Below, piece by piece: positions 6,536 to 12,827 of a DNA stretch of 36,054 nucleotides. The stretch covers positions 1 through 36,054 of the forward strand of contig JAFGGO010000088.1 in the NCBI GenBank assembly GCA_016930515.1, given 5' to 3'. Source of the stretch: Promethearchaeota archaeon. GTDB lineage: Archaea > Asgardarchaeota > Lokiarchaeia > Sigyniarchaeales > SOKP01. Every line of letters begins with the position of its first letter. Position 1 is the stretch's first letter. Under the pieces are notes generated by a model, which saw nothing but the letters and a program-made list of their open reading frames with translations, did not search any database and was not told the origin of the DNA. A program made the translations under genes and the position numbers.

Positions 6536-8355
6536 TGAAGATAACCGCATTAAGACTGAAGAGCCCCTTGGATAAGTACGAGGGAGACATCCATTTCGAA
6601 TCGCTCGACCTCATCAATGTGATTCTGGGCAAGAACAACTCAGGCAAGACGCGAACGCTCAAGCAGGTCTTTAGCACCTTGTCCAAAGAATGCTTTGAGG
6701 GATACGGGGACTCGAGCGCTATGAGGAAAATCGAGCTCGAAATATCAATCAAGGAGTTTGAAGAATTAATCGTTAAATACGAATCTAAAAACCCCTCAAG
6801 CATCGAGACCTCCACCATTCTTGATTGTTTGCGTCAATTATTGCAAGAAAAGGCGTTTTCCAATGTTTGTGATAATAATTTAATCGTTCGTTTCGAGCGG
6901 GAAGATACAAATCAACCGCTTGTCTTTAACTTGGAAGAAAAAACCTTCAAGAATGCTCGCCTTTCGTCTAAAATTAAATTCATAAGCGAAAAAGTTAAAA
7001 AAACGGTAATATCTCCAAACGATTTGTTTTTAACCCTTAAAGAAGGGTTCAAAGCGATCCTGCTTCCCTCGACGCGCTCCTTGGAGTCGAGTAGGACAAT
7101 ATTCGAATCCGTCCAGATGTCTTACACCAGGGATGTCTTGACGGACATCCTCGAGAACGGCTTTACTTCCAAAAGCGTGCCTAACGCCGACCTCAAACAC
7201 TTTGACCATTATTTAATCCCCAACTTCATCGTATTGTTGCGGTTAGTCCTCGAAGGAAAGATCGACCTCGTGGAGCGCTCGTTCTACCAAGAATTCGTGG
7301 GCGTGCTCGAAAGGATCTTTCCCGAGCTCCTGCTTGAAATCGAAACGAGGGATTTCACATTCATTGTAGAGGGCAATGACACCGAAATGGAGCGGGTTAT
7401 CGAGGATTGGAAGAGACTGGGACACGGAACGCAGCAGATCATGTCCATCATGCTTCTCATGATGCTTCCAGGAGATTTTCTCTATTTTATAGACGAACCC
7501 GAGATAGGACTTCATCCCGGCCTTCAAACCAAGTTTCTTCAATTCGTTCGGGAGGTAGTCGTTGGAGATCCCAGGTACTCCAAGCAAGTCTTTTTCTCCA
7601 CCCACTCCACGAGTTTCATAAATTTTCTTGAAAATTGCGCCCATTTTATTACACGAAAAGAAGGAAAGATGTTTTATATAGAATCGCTTAATAGAGAGAA
7701 TCTCCAACTCATTCGTGGCGAATTGGGACTCAAACCGAGCGACCTACTTCAGGCCAATGGGGTCGTGTGGGTTGAAGGCCCTTCAGATGTTTTTTACGTG
7801 AAAATGCTTTTCAAGTGCTTCGATGTGGACTTGGACGCCATAGATGTGCTTATCGCCACCTATGGTAGTTCGGGGCACTTAATCGCCAACCACTTCACGC
7901 TCGCCTTGATGGAGCGTTTACATCCGAATTTTGTGGTCATTACCGATAGCGACAAGGAATACGAGCGAGAGCGGATCAATCCCGCCCTCAGGCGCAAGAA
8001 AGACGAGTTCGAAATTGCGGGACACTTGGTCTGGATCATAGATCATTATCGAGACATCGAAGGGACCATCCCCCAAGATGCGATTTCTGATTTTTTTCGG
8101 GTTCGACGAAAGCTCTCACCAGAACAATATAAAAAACCGTATTCACGCTTGAAAGATTATGTAACCTACCTCAAGCAATTGGGTTTCGTGAGTCCGTACC
8201 GGGGATATCGAAAGACTCGAGACGCTCCACAGATAGCTCGAATCGTATTGAGGAACCCTAAATACAGGGAGAGCGTCAAGTCAAACGGATATATAAAGTA
8301 CAACATCGAACGCCTTTCAGTAGAAATATTCAAGTGGATAAAGACGATTCAATAG
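6535..8355 (+). CDS. OLD-family ATPase with TOPRIM nuclease domain
   Basis: 606 residues. The N-terminal ABC-type ATPase has Walker A GKNNSGKT (32-39), a signature-like GHGTQQ near 296, Walker B FLYFIDEPEIGLHP near 317, and the H-loop FFSTHST. A TOPRIM domain follows with the acidic motifs VEGPSDVFYVKML (near 412) and ITDSDKEYE (near 468). This is the architecture of OLD (overcoming lysogenization defect) nucleases, including P2 Old and GajA of Gabija. No UvrD-like helicase is next to it, so it is more like a stand-alone class 1 OLD than a Gabija locus. It is translationally coupled to a toxin remnant and antitoxin upstream. OLD proteins act in phage defence or DNA repair; the accessory setting favours defence. 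Base composition is less AT-rich than the flanking small genes. A decayed copy of its last 75 or so codons lies at 9050-9283. Confidence 0.88.
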   Translation: MKITALRLKSPLDKYEGDIHFESLDLINVILGKNNSGKTRTLKQVFSTLSKECFEGYGDSSAMRKIELEISIKEFEELIVKYESKNPSSIETSTILDCLRQLLQEKAFSNVCDNNLIVRFEREDTNQPLVFNLEEKTFKNARLSSKIKFISEKVKKTVISPNDLFLTLKEGFKAILLPSTRSLESSRTIFESVQMSYTRDVLTDILENGFTSKSVPNADLKHFDHYLIPNFIVLLRLVLEGKIDLVERSFYQEFVGVLERIFPELLLEIETRDFTFIVEGNDTEMERVIEDWKRLGHGTQQIMSIMLLMMLPGDFLYFIDEPEIGLHPGLQTKFLQFVREVVVGDPRYSKQVFFSTHSTSFINFLENCAHFITRKEGKMFYIESLNRENLQLIRGELGLKPSDLLQANGVVWVEGPSDVFYVKMLFKCFDVDLDAIDVLIATYGSSGHLIANHFTLALMERLHPNFVVITDSDKEYERERINPALRRKKDEFEIAGHLVWIIDHYRDIEGTIPQDAISDFFRVRRKLSPEQYKKPYSRLKDYVTYLKQLGFVSPYRGYRKTRDAPQIARIVLRNPKYRESVKSNGYIKYNIERLSVEIFKWIKTIQ

Positions 8356-8484
8356 GGGCCTGATTTTTTGTTTGATGAGGATTTGCTTTTAAGATAGTTA
8401 TAATTCAAAAAAAATAAAGCATTAATTGCATTCTTATCATCATATAACCAAACTATATATAAAGCACTAGAACTTAGTTTTCAA

Positions 8485-8488
8485 GAGG
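8485..8488 (+). promoter_or_regulatory. Shine-Dalgarno deciding a TTG start
   Basis: GAGG (in AAGAGGA) nine bases before TTG 8498. The spacing equals that of other well-placed starts here, so TTG is taken as the start of the thioesterase gene. Confidence 0.65.
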
Positions 8489-8497
8489 AATATCATA

Positions 8498-8926
8498 TTG
8501 CCAAAATTCGACGAAAAAGCTGTTGCAGAATATAGGCGCCCTTTTGAAGAAAAGGGCGGAGACATCTTTATTGCTTTCGGAATCACGCCAGTTGAGATCG
8601 GTGAAGGTCGAGCGGTCATGAAAATGCCTTTTTGCCCCAACACTAGCCAATATACCGGGGTATTCGCTGCAGGAGCCTTGATTTCGCTCGCAGATATCAC
8701 TGCCACGGCAGCCTGTGTAAAATCAGATGGGGCATTTCCTTTCTCAGTTCAGCTGAATGCAAATCTGTTGCGCAATACCAATTCTGGTAACGCTACGGCT
8801 GAAGCATTGGTCGTTCATTCTGGCCGAACAATGAAGGTCATTGAAACTGTCGTTAGAGACGACGATGATAATGTTCTGGCGCGCGTAACGACTACACACC
8901 TTATTGCCTCTTCAGAAAAGAAGTGA
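8498..8926 (+). CDS. PaaI/YigI-type hotdog-fold thioesterase
   Basis: A 142-residue single-domain hotdog protein. The order is typical of the PaaI-like branch: a long N-terminal helix, FGITPVEIGEGRAVMKMPF, NTSQYTGVFAAGALISLADITATAA (central helix with the catalytic region), then beta strands FSVQLNANLLRNT, GNATAEALVVHSGRTM and a final VLARVTTTHLI. In PaaI enzymes an H/N-x-x-G-x-x-x-G-A pattern binds the thioester; here the equivalent is YTGVFAAGAL, with Thr/Gly in place of the usual His-Gly. It should hydrolyse an acyl-CoA thioester, substrate unknown. It starts with TTG. The gene lies between the OLD gene and a decayed copy of the OLD 3' end, as if it had been placed there as cargo. Confidence 0.8.
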   Translation: MPKFDEKAVAEYRRPFEEKGGDIFIAFGITPVEIGEGRAVMKMPFCPNTSQYTGVFAAGALISLADITATAACVKSDGAFPFSVQLNANLLRNTNSGNATAEALVVHSGRTMKVIETVVRDDDDNVLARVTTTHLIASSEKK

Positions 8927-9049
8927 GCATCATTGAACCTTTAACGCAAGCTTAGGCGCTCGAAATTGCATTGATTGGGATTTCGCTTGGGTTTAGAGGA
9001 ATCAACTAGAAATAACGACTGATTTTAATAGTGTTCGAAGACAGCTATT

Positions 9050-9283
9050 GCCATTGCAAAACAATAACCCATATCAAAGATCAAAAGAAAATATATGATA
9101 CATCAAGCAACAGGGTTTCGGGAGTCCATACAAACAATATCAAAAGGTTCAAGATCCTCAACGGATTGGCTGAATGGTGTTGCCAAACTCGAAATACAAG
9201 AATGCGTCAAGTCAATCGAATGTTTCAAATATAATATTAAACGCCGGATCAAAGAAAGATTCAAATTGATAAAACTTTCATAA
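9050..9283 (+). pseudogene. Decayed copy of the OLD gene 3' end
   Basis: This stretch matches the end of the OLD gene (about 8120-8355) in order and orientation. In the parental frame it reads IKQQGFGSPYKQYQKVQDPQ (parent LKQLGFVSPYRGYRKTRDAP), a TGA, then a block matching RNPKYRESVKS at the DNA level (both contain GCGTCAAGTCAA). After a frameshift it reads KYNIKRRIKERFKLIKLS (parent KYNIERLSVEIFKWIKTI) and ends in TAA 9281-9283. Several stops and frameshifts make it non-coding. The rest of the gene is absent. It is separated from the parent end by about 700 bases holding the thioesterase gene. Confidence 0.75.
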
Positions 9284-9579
9284 TAAAATCGTTTTAACGA
9301 ATGTAGCTTGAAAAATCACTTAATTGAATCATTATTTTGCTTTTAATGCAATTTTTAATAAATATTTTTTAACATAGATTAGTTTTTCTAAATATCGTCA
9401 ACATTAAAATGTAATAAGTCGAGTATATCGATAATTCATTTCTTTATTTTTTAAACGAAAAAAACTATAATCCATAGTTTTTTTAACTTTATTATTTACT
9501 CGCAGGGTCAAGTTAAATTTTTTATATCTCGATTTGTATATTAATATAAAAAATAAATCACATAAAGAGGAAAAATAAG
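9284..9579. other. AT-rich intergenic stretch
   Basis: Nearly 300 bases of very AT-rich DNA with no supported gene. It contains the upstream region of the M23-like gene; TTTTTATATC near 9518 and TTAATATAAA at 9541 are possible TATA elements. Confidence 0.5.
9566..9570 (+). promoter_or_regulatory. Shine-Dalgarno pointing to a CTG start
   Basis: AGAGG ends nine bases before CTG 9580. No ATG, GTG or TTG in frame lies between the upstream stop and the middle of the membrane segment, so CTG 9580 is the likeliest start of the next gene. Confidence 0.5.
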
Positions 9580-10293
9580 CTGAATCGAAAGAAAAAGATT
9601 ATTATTATTATTGCTATAGTTATCGTGATAATAAGTACGGGAGGCATCTTATCTTTTATATTTCTACCTCCATTGTTAGATTCACTCGGTCCGATCCCTC
9701 GGTATGTAAATACCGATTGGATCGATTTAGAATGCATTGCCAACATAAGTAAATTTCACTCCACGATTGGTCACGGATATCCCGAAGAGGATCAAAGCAC
9801 CTCGGACAAGCATTATTTTAATCCCCGTGAGAATTGCAGCGATACGAACGATACAATTGCCGTATACGCACCAGATCGCGTGAAAGTGATCAAGATTGAG
9901 TCTGAGCATCATGTGCTTAGCGATGGTACAATTCGTGGACACCAGATTCATCTCGAATCAATAGCCCATCCCAGCATTACATTCGTGTTTTTTCACATCA
10001 ATATTGAATCAACCAGTTTAGTTGCCGGTCAGACTTTGAACGCTGGGAATAAAGTTGGGTATTGCGATTGTAGGGAGGGATGTAATACCGACTTGGCAAT
10101 ATTTCGAGGAGATAATGCGATTTCGTGGTTTCAAGTAATCACCGATTCGCTGTTCGAGACCTACCACGATAGGGGAATTGCAAGTCGGGAAACCATGATA
10201 AAGACGGCCGGGGAAATTTCGAATTCCACTTCAGCAGGATATAGTTTTAGCAATTCTGATCCTTCGGATTGGGTTGATCTTTCTCTTGATTAA
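9580..10293 (+). CDS. Anchored M23/LytM-like (duplicated hybrid motif) protein, probably without peptidase activity
   Basis: From CTG 9580 the product is about 237 residues: NRKKK, a hydrophobic segment (IIIIIAIVIVIISTGGILSF read in two parts), then an exported domain. GHGYPEEDQ...DKHYFNP followed by RVKVIKIESEHH, GHQIHLES, PSITFVFFHIN and AGQTLNAGNKVGY follows the M23 lysostaphin-type fold (the FFHI element equals the family 'YxHL', then 'GxxVxxGxxIG'). The usual final HLH zinc motif is replaced by TDLAIF, so metal binding is probably lost. Archaea lack murein; such domains are found as binding or structural modules on archaeal surfaces. The first GTG (9625) would cut the membrane segment in half, which is why the start is set at CTG. 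It lies alone between AT-rich gaps, upstream of tRNA-Met. Confidence 0.65.
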   Translation: MNRKKKIIIIIAIVIVIISTGGILSFIFLPPLLDSLGPIPRYVNTDWIDLECIANISKFHSTIGHGYPEEDQSTSDKHYFNPRENCSDTNDTIAVYAPDRVKVIKIESEHHVLSDGTIRGHQIHLESIAHPSITFVFFHINIESTSLVAGQTLNAGNKVGYCDCREGCNTDLAIFRGDNAISWFQVITDSLFETYHDRGIASRETMIKTAGEISNSTSAGYSFSNSDPSDWVDLSLD

Positions 10294-10308
10294 CCCTCTA
10301 ACAAAAAC

Positions 10309-10350
10309 TTTCTTTTTTGTACTTTTTTCTTAGCCCTGATTTTTTTCCTT
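10309..10350 (+). terminator. T-rich terminator region
   Basis: Several runs of five to seven T follow the stop of the M23-like gene within 60 bases, fitting archaeal U-tract termination. The remaining sequence to the tRNA at 10573 shows no gene. Confidence 0.45.
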
Positions 10351-10607
10351 TAAAATATTGAAAACACCATCTATAAGATTATTATTGGATGTGATACATT
10401 TTCATGACATTTGCCTTTTACTGAAGAAGACTTTTATACTATTTTTAGAAGAAACCATAAAAGATGACTTATGAAAATAAAAAAATTCAAATTAAGTCGA
10501 TGTTTAAATAATTATTATAACTTCAAGTTTTTTGAGTCTTTAAGGTTTCAATCGAGATTTAAAAACTTTTTAGCCGGTGTAGCTCAGCCTGGTTACAGCG
10601 CTAGACT

Positions 10608-10630
10608 TCTATAATAAAAGAGACTAGACT
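10608..10630 (+). other. Candidate tRNA intron 1 (23 nt)
   Basis: Lies in the anticodon loop before the CAT anticodon. Its end repeats the exon sequence CTAGACT (10601-10607 and 10624-10630), so removal of any 23 bases in that register gives the same product. TTCT and AGAG inside can pair as a small hairpin. Confidence 0.5.
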
Positions 10631-10635
10631 CATAA

Positions 10636-10668
10636 TCCTTCTGAAAAAACGGGTCAGACTGGATGGTC
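10636..10668 (+). other. Candidate tRNA intron 2 (33 nt) with bulge-helix-bulge
   Basis: Falls between positions 38 and 39 of the tRNA. The central helix is formed by the anticodon region 10630-10633 with 10663-10666. The intron side closes with CC (10637-10638) and GG (10661-10662). Bulges are 10634-10636 and 10667-10669, the latter slightly irregular. Confidence 0.6.
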
Positions 10669-10704
10669 TCTAGAGATCGAGGGCTCGAATCCCTCCACCG
10701 GCAC

Positions 10705-10884
10705 TAAACATTCTTCAAATGTTTTTTTCACATCTTCGTGAGATATGAATTCTCCGTTATCTAATTGTTCAAGACTCTTTGAGATTGCTTGTTGAACTTA
10801 AATGGACTCCATGATATCGTCGTAATTAGCGGTATCGGGAAGTTTTTCAATAGTTTCAATTACTTTATCCTTAATCGTTTGCAT
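10705..10884 (-). pseudogene. Broken RelB/ParD-like antitoxin, abutting tRNA-Met
   Basis: From ATG at 10884 the minus strand reads MQTIKDKVIETIEKLPDTAN then YDDIMESI, a TAA (10798-10800), then VQQAISKSLEQLDNGEF and ISHEDVKKTFEECL. It matches the antitoxin at 6237-6419 across its length (LPD, DDI, xxIYVxQxI, xxIxHDExKxx). The TAA stands where the family has Tyr, so one base change (TAC or TAT to TAA) killed it. No stop follows in frame before the sequence runs into the tRNA 3' end, so its own end was lost. No toxin is next to it. Confidence 0.65.
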
Positions 10885-10895
10885 GGTTCTCAATA

Positions 10896-10931
10896 GAAGT
10901 TACCAATTAATTATTTAAATTTTTAATCGTT
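10896..10931 (+). repeat. Direct repeat, left copy, flanking HepT-MntA
   Basis: GAAGTTAC, a short variable piece, then a 27-base block (10905-10931) that recurs exactly at 12051-12077. The left copy lies just upstream of the broken antitoxin start. Confidence 0.7.
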
Positions 10932-11058
10932 TGAATGTCTAAATTTTTATTATTATCTAATTACTTAAATTTTAATAAAGAAACCAATAAATTCTAATAC
11001 TCATATTATTAATTTGTTAAACGAATGGCTAAACCTAAAATAAAAAAAAAACAAAGCC

Positions 11059-11508
11059 GTGTTACTTATGCTCAACGAATCGCGAAAAAAGAGATATAAG
11101 CAAAAATTGGAAAGATTGGGAGAATATAATCAACTTTTTAAAAATTGGTTTAGTGGTTGGAAACTATCCGATTTAGAACAGCAACGCGATTTTGAAAAAA
11201 TTTTTGCCATTTATCATTCAATACAGCTAATTATAGAGGTAATTACCGATATAATTGCGATGATATTAAAGGATTTATCGCTTGTTGTTGAGGATAATTA
11301 CACGAATTTTGAAAAACTTTTTAAAAAGAAGATGATTTCAAACGATTTATTCCAAGGATTGAAGAAATTAAATGGATTAAGGAATAGGATAGTTCACGAT
11401 TACAATGGAATTATCGACGAAGTAGTGTGGGTTTCAATGGAAGAAAATAATAAATATATAGACGAATTTGAGTCGATCGTGAAAAAATGGTTAGAACAGA
11501 ACACTTAG
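11059..11508 (+). CDS. hepT: HepT-type toxin (HEPN-domain ribonuclease)
   Basis: 149 residues, all helical. The HEPN/DUF86 motif is present as RNRIVHDY: Arg108, four residues, His113 and Tyr115 (R-x4-H-x-Y). In HepT-MntA systems the HEPN toxin cleaves RNA, and the partner nucleotidyltransferase neutralises it by attaching AMP to the motif Tyr. The GTG at 11059 or ATG at 11068 may be the start; neither has a clear Shine-Dalgarno. The antitoxin gene starts inside its 3' end (11487, 22-base overlap), so the two are co-translated. The pair lies between two copies of a 27-base repeat. The family call is firm; a defence role is inferred. Confidence 0.87.
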   Translation: MLLMLNESRKKRYKQKLERLGEYNQLFKNWFSGWKLSDLEQQRDFEKIFAIYHSIQLIIEVITDIIAMILKDLSLVVEDNYTNFEKLFKKKMISNDLFQGLKKLNGLRNRIVHDYNGIIDEVVWVSMEENNKYIDEFESIVKKWLEQNT

Positions 11509-11885
11509 AACATGTTAAAAGAATAATAAATCGAGTAAAGGAAGATTTTAACTTTATTAAGGCGAATCCTAAAATCCTTGGTGTAATTCTATATGGTTCC
11601 AAAATTCACGGTTTTCATCATCAAAAAAGCGATATTGACATTTGCATCGCTACAACTTATGAAAAACTCGTGGATGCTTATAATTATATTATCGAAAATA
11701 TTAACTTCAATCAAGAAATCTACGACATTCGATTCTTTAACGAGCTTCCGCTTGTCATCCAAGGAGAAATAATGGAAAATGGAATAATAGCAATTTCAAA
11801 CGATATATATTCCTTAAAAGAGTACTTTTTTACATATCGAAAAATGTACGACGATTGGAAATTCAAGATTGAACATTGTATTTAA
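11487..11885 (+). CDS. mntA: MntA-type minimal nucleotidyltransferase antitoxin
   Basis: 132 residues of the DNA polymerase beta-like minimal nucleotidyltransferase family. The signature GSx10DxD is complete: Gly37-Ser38, ten residues, Asp49 and Asp51 (YGSKIHGF...SDIDICIA). Such enzymes AMPylate HepT at the HEPN Tyr and switch the toxin off. The ATG at 11487 overlaps the end of hepT, the gene order hepT-mntA being one of the two known. Its stop is directly followed by the decayed 3' end of an FAD dehydrogenase on the other strand. Confidence 0.87.
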   Translation: MVRTEHLEHVKRIINRVKEDFNFIKANPKILGVILYGSKIHGFHHQKSDIDICIATTYEKLVDAYNYIIENINFNQEIYDIRFFNELPLVIQGEIMENGIIAISNDIYSLKEYFFTYRKMYDDWKFKIEHCI

Positions 11886-12008
11886 ATAATTTTTTCAATC
11901 TCCTTATGATTCCTTGAGCGGTTATTATACCCGTTATAGCCGCTCCTACCATGCCCTAGAAAGACCCGATCCGTCTCCTGCGAAAAATACCTTTTTAAAG
12001 CGCATCGT
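11886..12008 (-). pseudogene. Decayed copy of the FAD dehydrogenase 3' end
   Basis: On the minus strand this reads RFKKVFFAGDGSGLSRA, then after a one-base shift MVGAAITGIITAQGIIRR. The intact gene at 12828-14237 ends RFKKIFFAGDGAGLSRG, IVGAAVTGIIAAQGILRR. Only the last 40 or so codons are present, so it is a 3'-end copy, not a decayed full gene. It lies about 820 bases downstream of the parent's end in the same orientation. Confidence 0.8.
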
Positions 12009-12037
12009 TCCATTAATGATATAGACTATTTTTTGGG

Positions 12038-12077
12038 GAAGTTACAAATAAATTAATTATTTAAATTTTTAATCGTT
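12038..12077 (+). repeat. Direct repeat, right copy, flanking HepT-MntA
   Basis: Same GAAGTTAC lead and the exact 27-base block at 12051-12077 as at 10905-10931, about 1.15 kb apart. HepT, MntA and the FAD-dehydrogenase remnant lie between the copies. Confidence 0.7.
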
Positions 12078-12202
12078 CACTATGAATATGAAATTATACA
12101 TTTTAGGATAGTCCCTTGTAGGAGAGAAATATACTCGTGAGTAACAAGGAGTTTTAAAAGATAAATTTTTATGATTTTTAACCATATAGATCTTGATAAA
12201 AA

Positions 12203-12343
12203 ATGACACCATCTATTTCAATTAACGAAGATACTTACGAATTATCAGTAAAATATAGACTTAAGAACGGAACTTTTTCAGAAGCTATAAAAAGGTTATT
12301 AGAATCCAATCTTGATGTCTATTTAAAATCAAAAATCAAATAA
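12203..12343 (+). CDS. Orphan VapB-like antitoxin
   Basis: A 46-residue protein reading MTPSISINEDTYELSVKYR and then GTFSEAIKRLLES. This is the pattern of archaeal VapB antitoxins of the DUF217 type ('ISISDEVYERLKALKxxGESFSEVIRRLL'), a ribbon-helix-helix-like DNA-binding protein. No PIN-domain VapC toxin gene follows; the next gene is a DUF2262-like protein 22 bases downstream. It may act as a stand-alone regulator or be the remnant of a TA pair. The ATG has no strong Shine-Dalgarno. Confidence 0.55.
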   Translation: MTPSISINEDTYELSVKYRLKNGTFSEAIKRLLESNLDVYLKSKIK

Positions 12344-12365
12344 TTTCAATTTATACTTTAATACA

Positions 12366-12797
12366 ATGAATATTAATGATTTTAGGAGATCGTTCAAGTT
12401 TGACGAGAAATCCTCTGAATATCGCCTATGGATAAAACATGAGAGCGGTATTCAAAACAAGATAATATTCTCTATAGACGCCGAAGGTCTTGATGAAAAT
12501 GAAATTAATAAATTATTGGAACTAGTCTTTAAGTTTTACGAGAAATTAGACAGTTGGATCGTTGATTCTAAAGAATTTGCGGTAAGTGAATTGCTAGACA
12601 TAAAAAATAAATCGTGGTTAGCAAAAGGCGAAGAAAGAGTTTCAGAAGACGAGTTCAAATCGAGGATGAGTCTCATTAATGTTGCTTTTTTTGAGGATGG
12701 ATATATGGCTTTTTTTGACGCAAAAGACATGTTTACCGAACACGCAATTATAATTAATGGAGATTTTGACAAGGGTTTTTCTGATTGTTATCTTTAG
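12366..12797 (+). CDS. DUF2262-like protein
   Basis: 143 residues with no signal peptide or membrane segment. The C-terminal half, with SWLAKGEERVSEDEF, then INVAFFEDGYMAFFD, DMFTEHAIIINGD and GFSDC, follows the pattern I associate with DUF2262 ('NSWLxxGExxISxxEFxxR...DGxxxFYFxDGDLFxGHxIxVxGxLxxGFxxA'). DUF2262 proteins occur in bacteria next to polymorphic-toxin and immunity genes; the molecular role is unknown. It follows the orphan VapB-like gene and is convergent with the FAD dehydrogenase. Together with VapB it is the cargo between the dehydrogenase and its 3'-end copy. Confidence 0.55.
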   Translation: MNINDFRRSFKFDEKSSEYRLWIKHESGIQNKIIFSIDAEGLDENEINKLLELVFKFYEKLDSWIVDSKEFAVSELLDIKNKSWLAKGEERVSEDEFKSRMSLINVAFFEDGYMAFFDAKDMFTEHAIIINGDFDKGFSDCYL

Positions 12798-12827
12798 CAA
12801 AAGACCGAGTAAATTTACATCTAATCT

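Larger units (their letters stand above)
10573..10703 (+). tRNA. tRNA-Met(CAT), elongator type, interrupted by two introns
   Basis: The acceptor stem (10573-10579 with 10696-10702, seven perfect pairs), D-arm (10582-10599), T-arm GAGGG/CCCTC (10679-10695), variable loop AGATC and discriminator A10703 are clear. The anticodon stem is CTAGA (10601-10605) with TCTAG (10669-10673). Between them lie 63 bases instead of 7. Taking out 10608-10630 and 10636-10668 leaves loop CTCATAA with anticodon CAT and a 75-base mature tRNA. The second intron has bulge-helix-bulge pairing: UCAU pairs with AUGG, with a 3-base bulge AAU on the 5' side and cut points after the second bulge base on both sides. The first intron is bounded by a direct repeat CTAGACT, so its exact ends are ambiguous. 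CCA is not encoded. An alternative single intron giving anticodon TCT (Arg) lacks BHB pairing. Confidence 0.7.

Noticed and set aside
6535..8926. Gabija defence locus
   Set aside because: The OLD/GajA-like protein is present but no GajB-type UvrD helicase is adjacent; the next gene is a thioesterase.
10573..10703. tRNA-Arg(TCT) with one 56-base intron at 37/38
   Set aside because: The loop CTTCTAC is possible, but the four bases that should pair for a bulge-helix-bulge do not. The Met reading gives both the pairing and the canonical loop, and acceptor GCCGG with discriminator A fits elongator Met.
11024..11100. Small frame MAKPKIKKK... upstream of hepT
   Set aside because: Needs a frameshift in a ten-A run to read anything longer and overlaps hepT; no family recognised.
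12203..12797. VapB plus the 143-residue gene as a VapBC pair
   Set aside because: The downstream protein lacks the PIN-domain acidic residues and matches the DUF2262 pattern instead.
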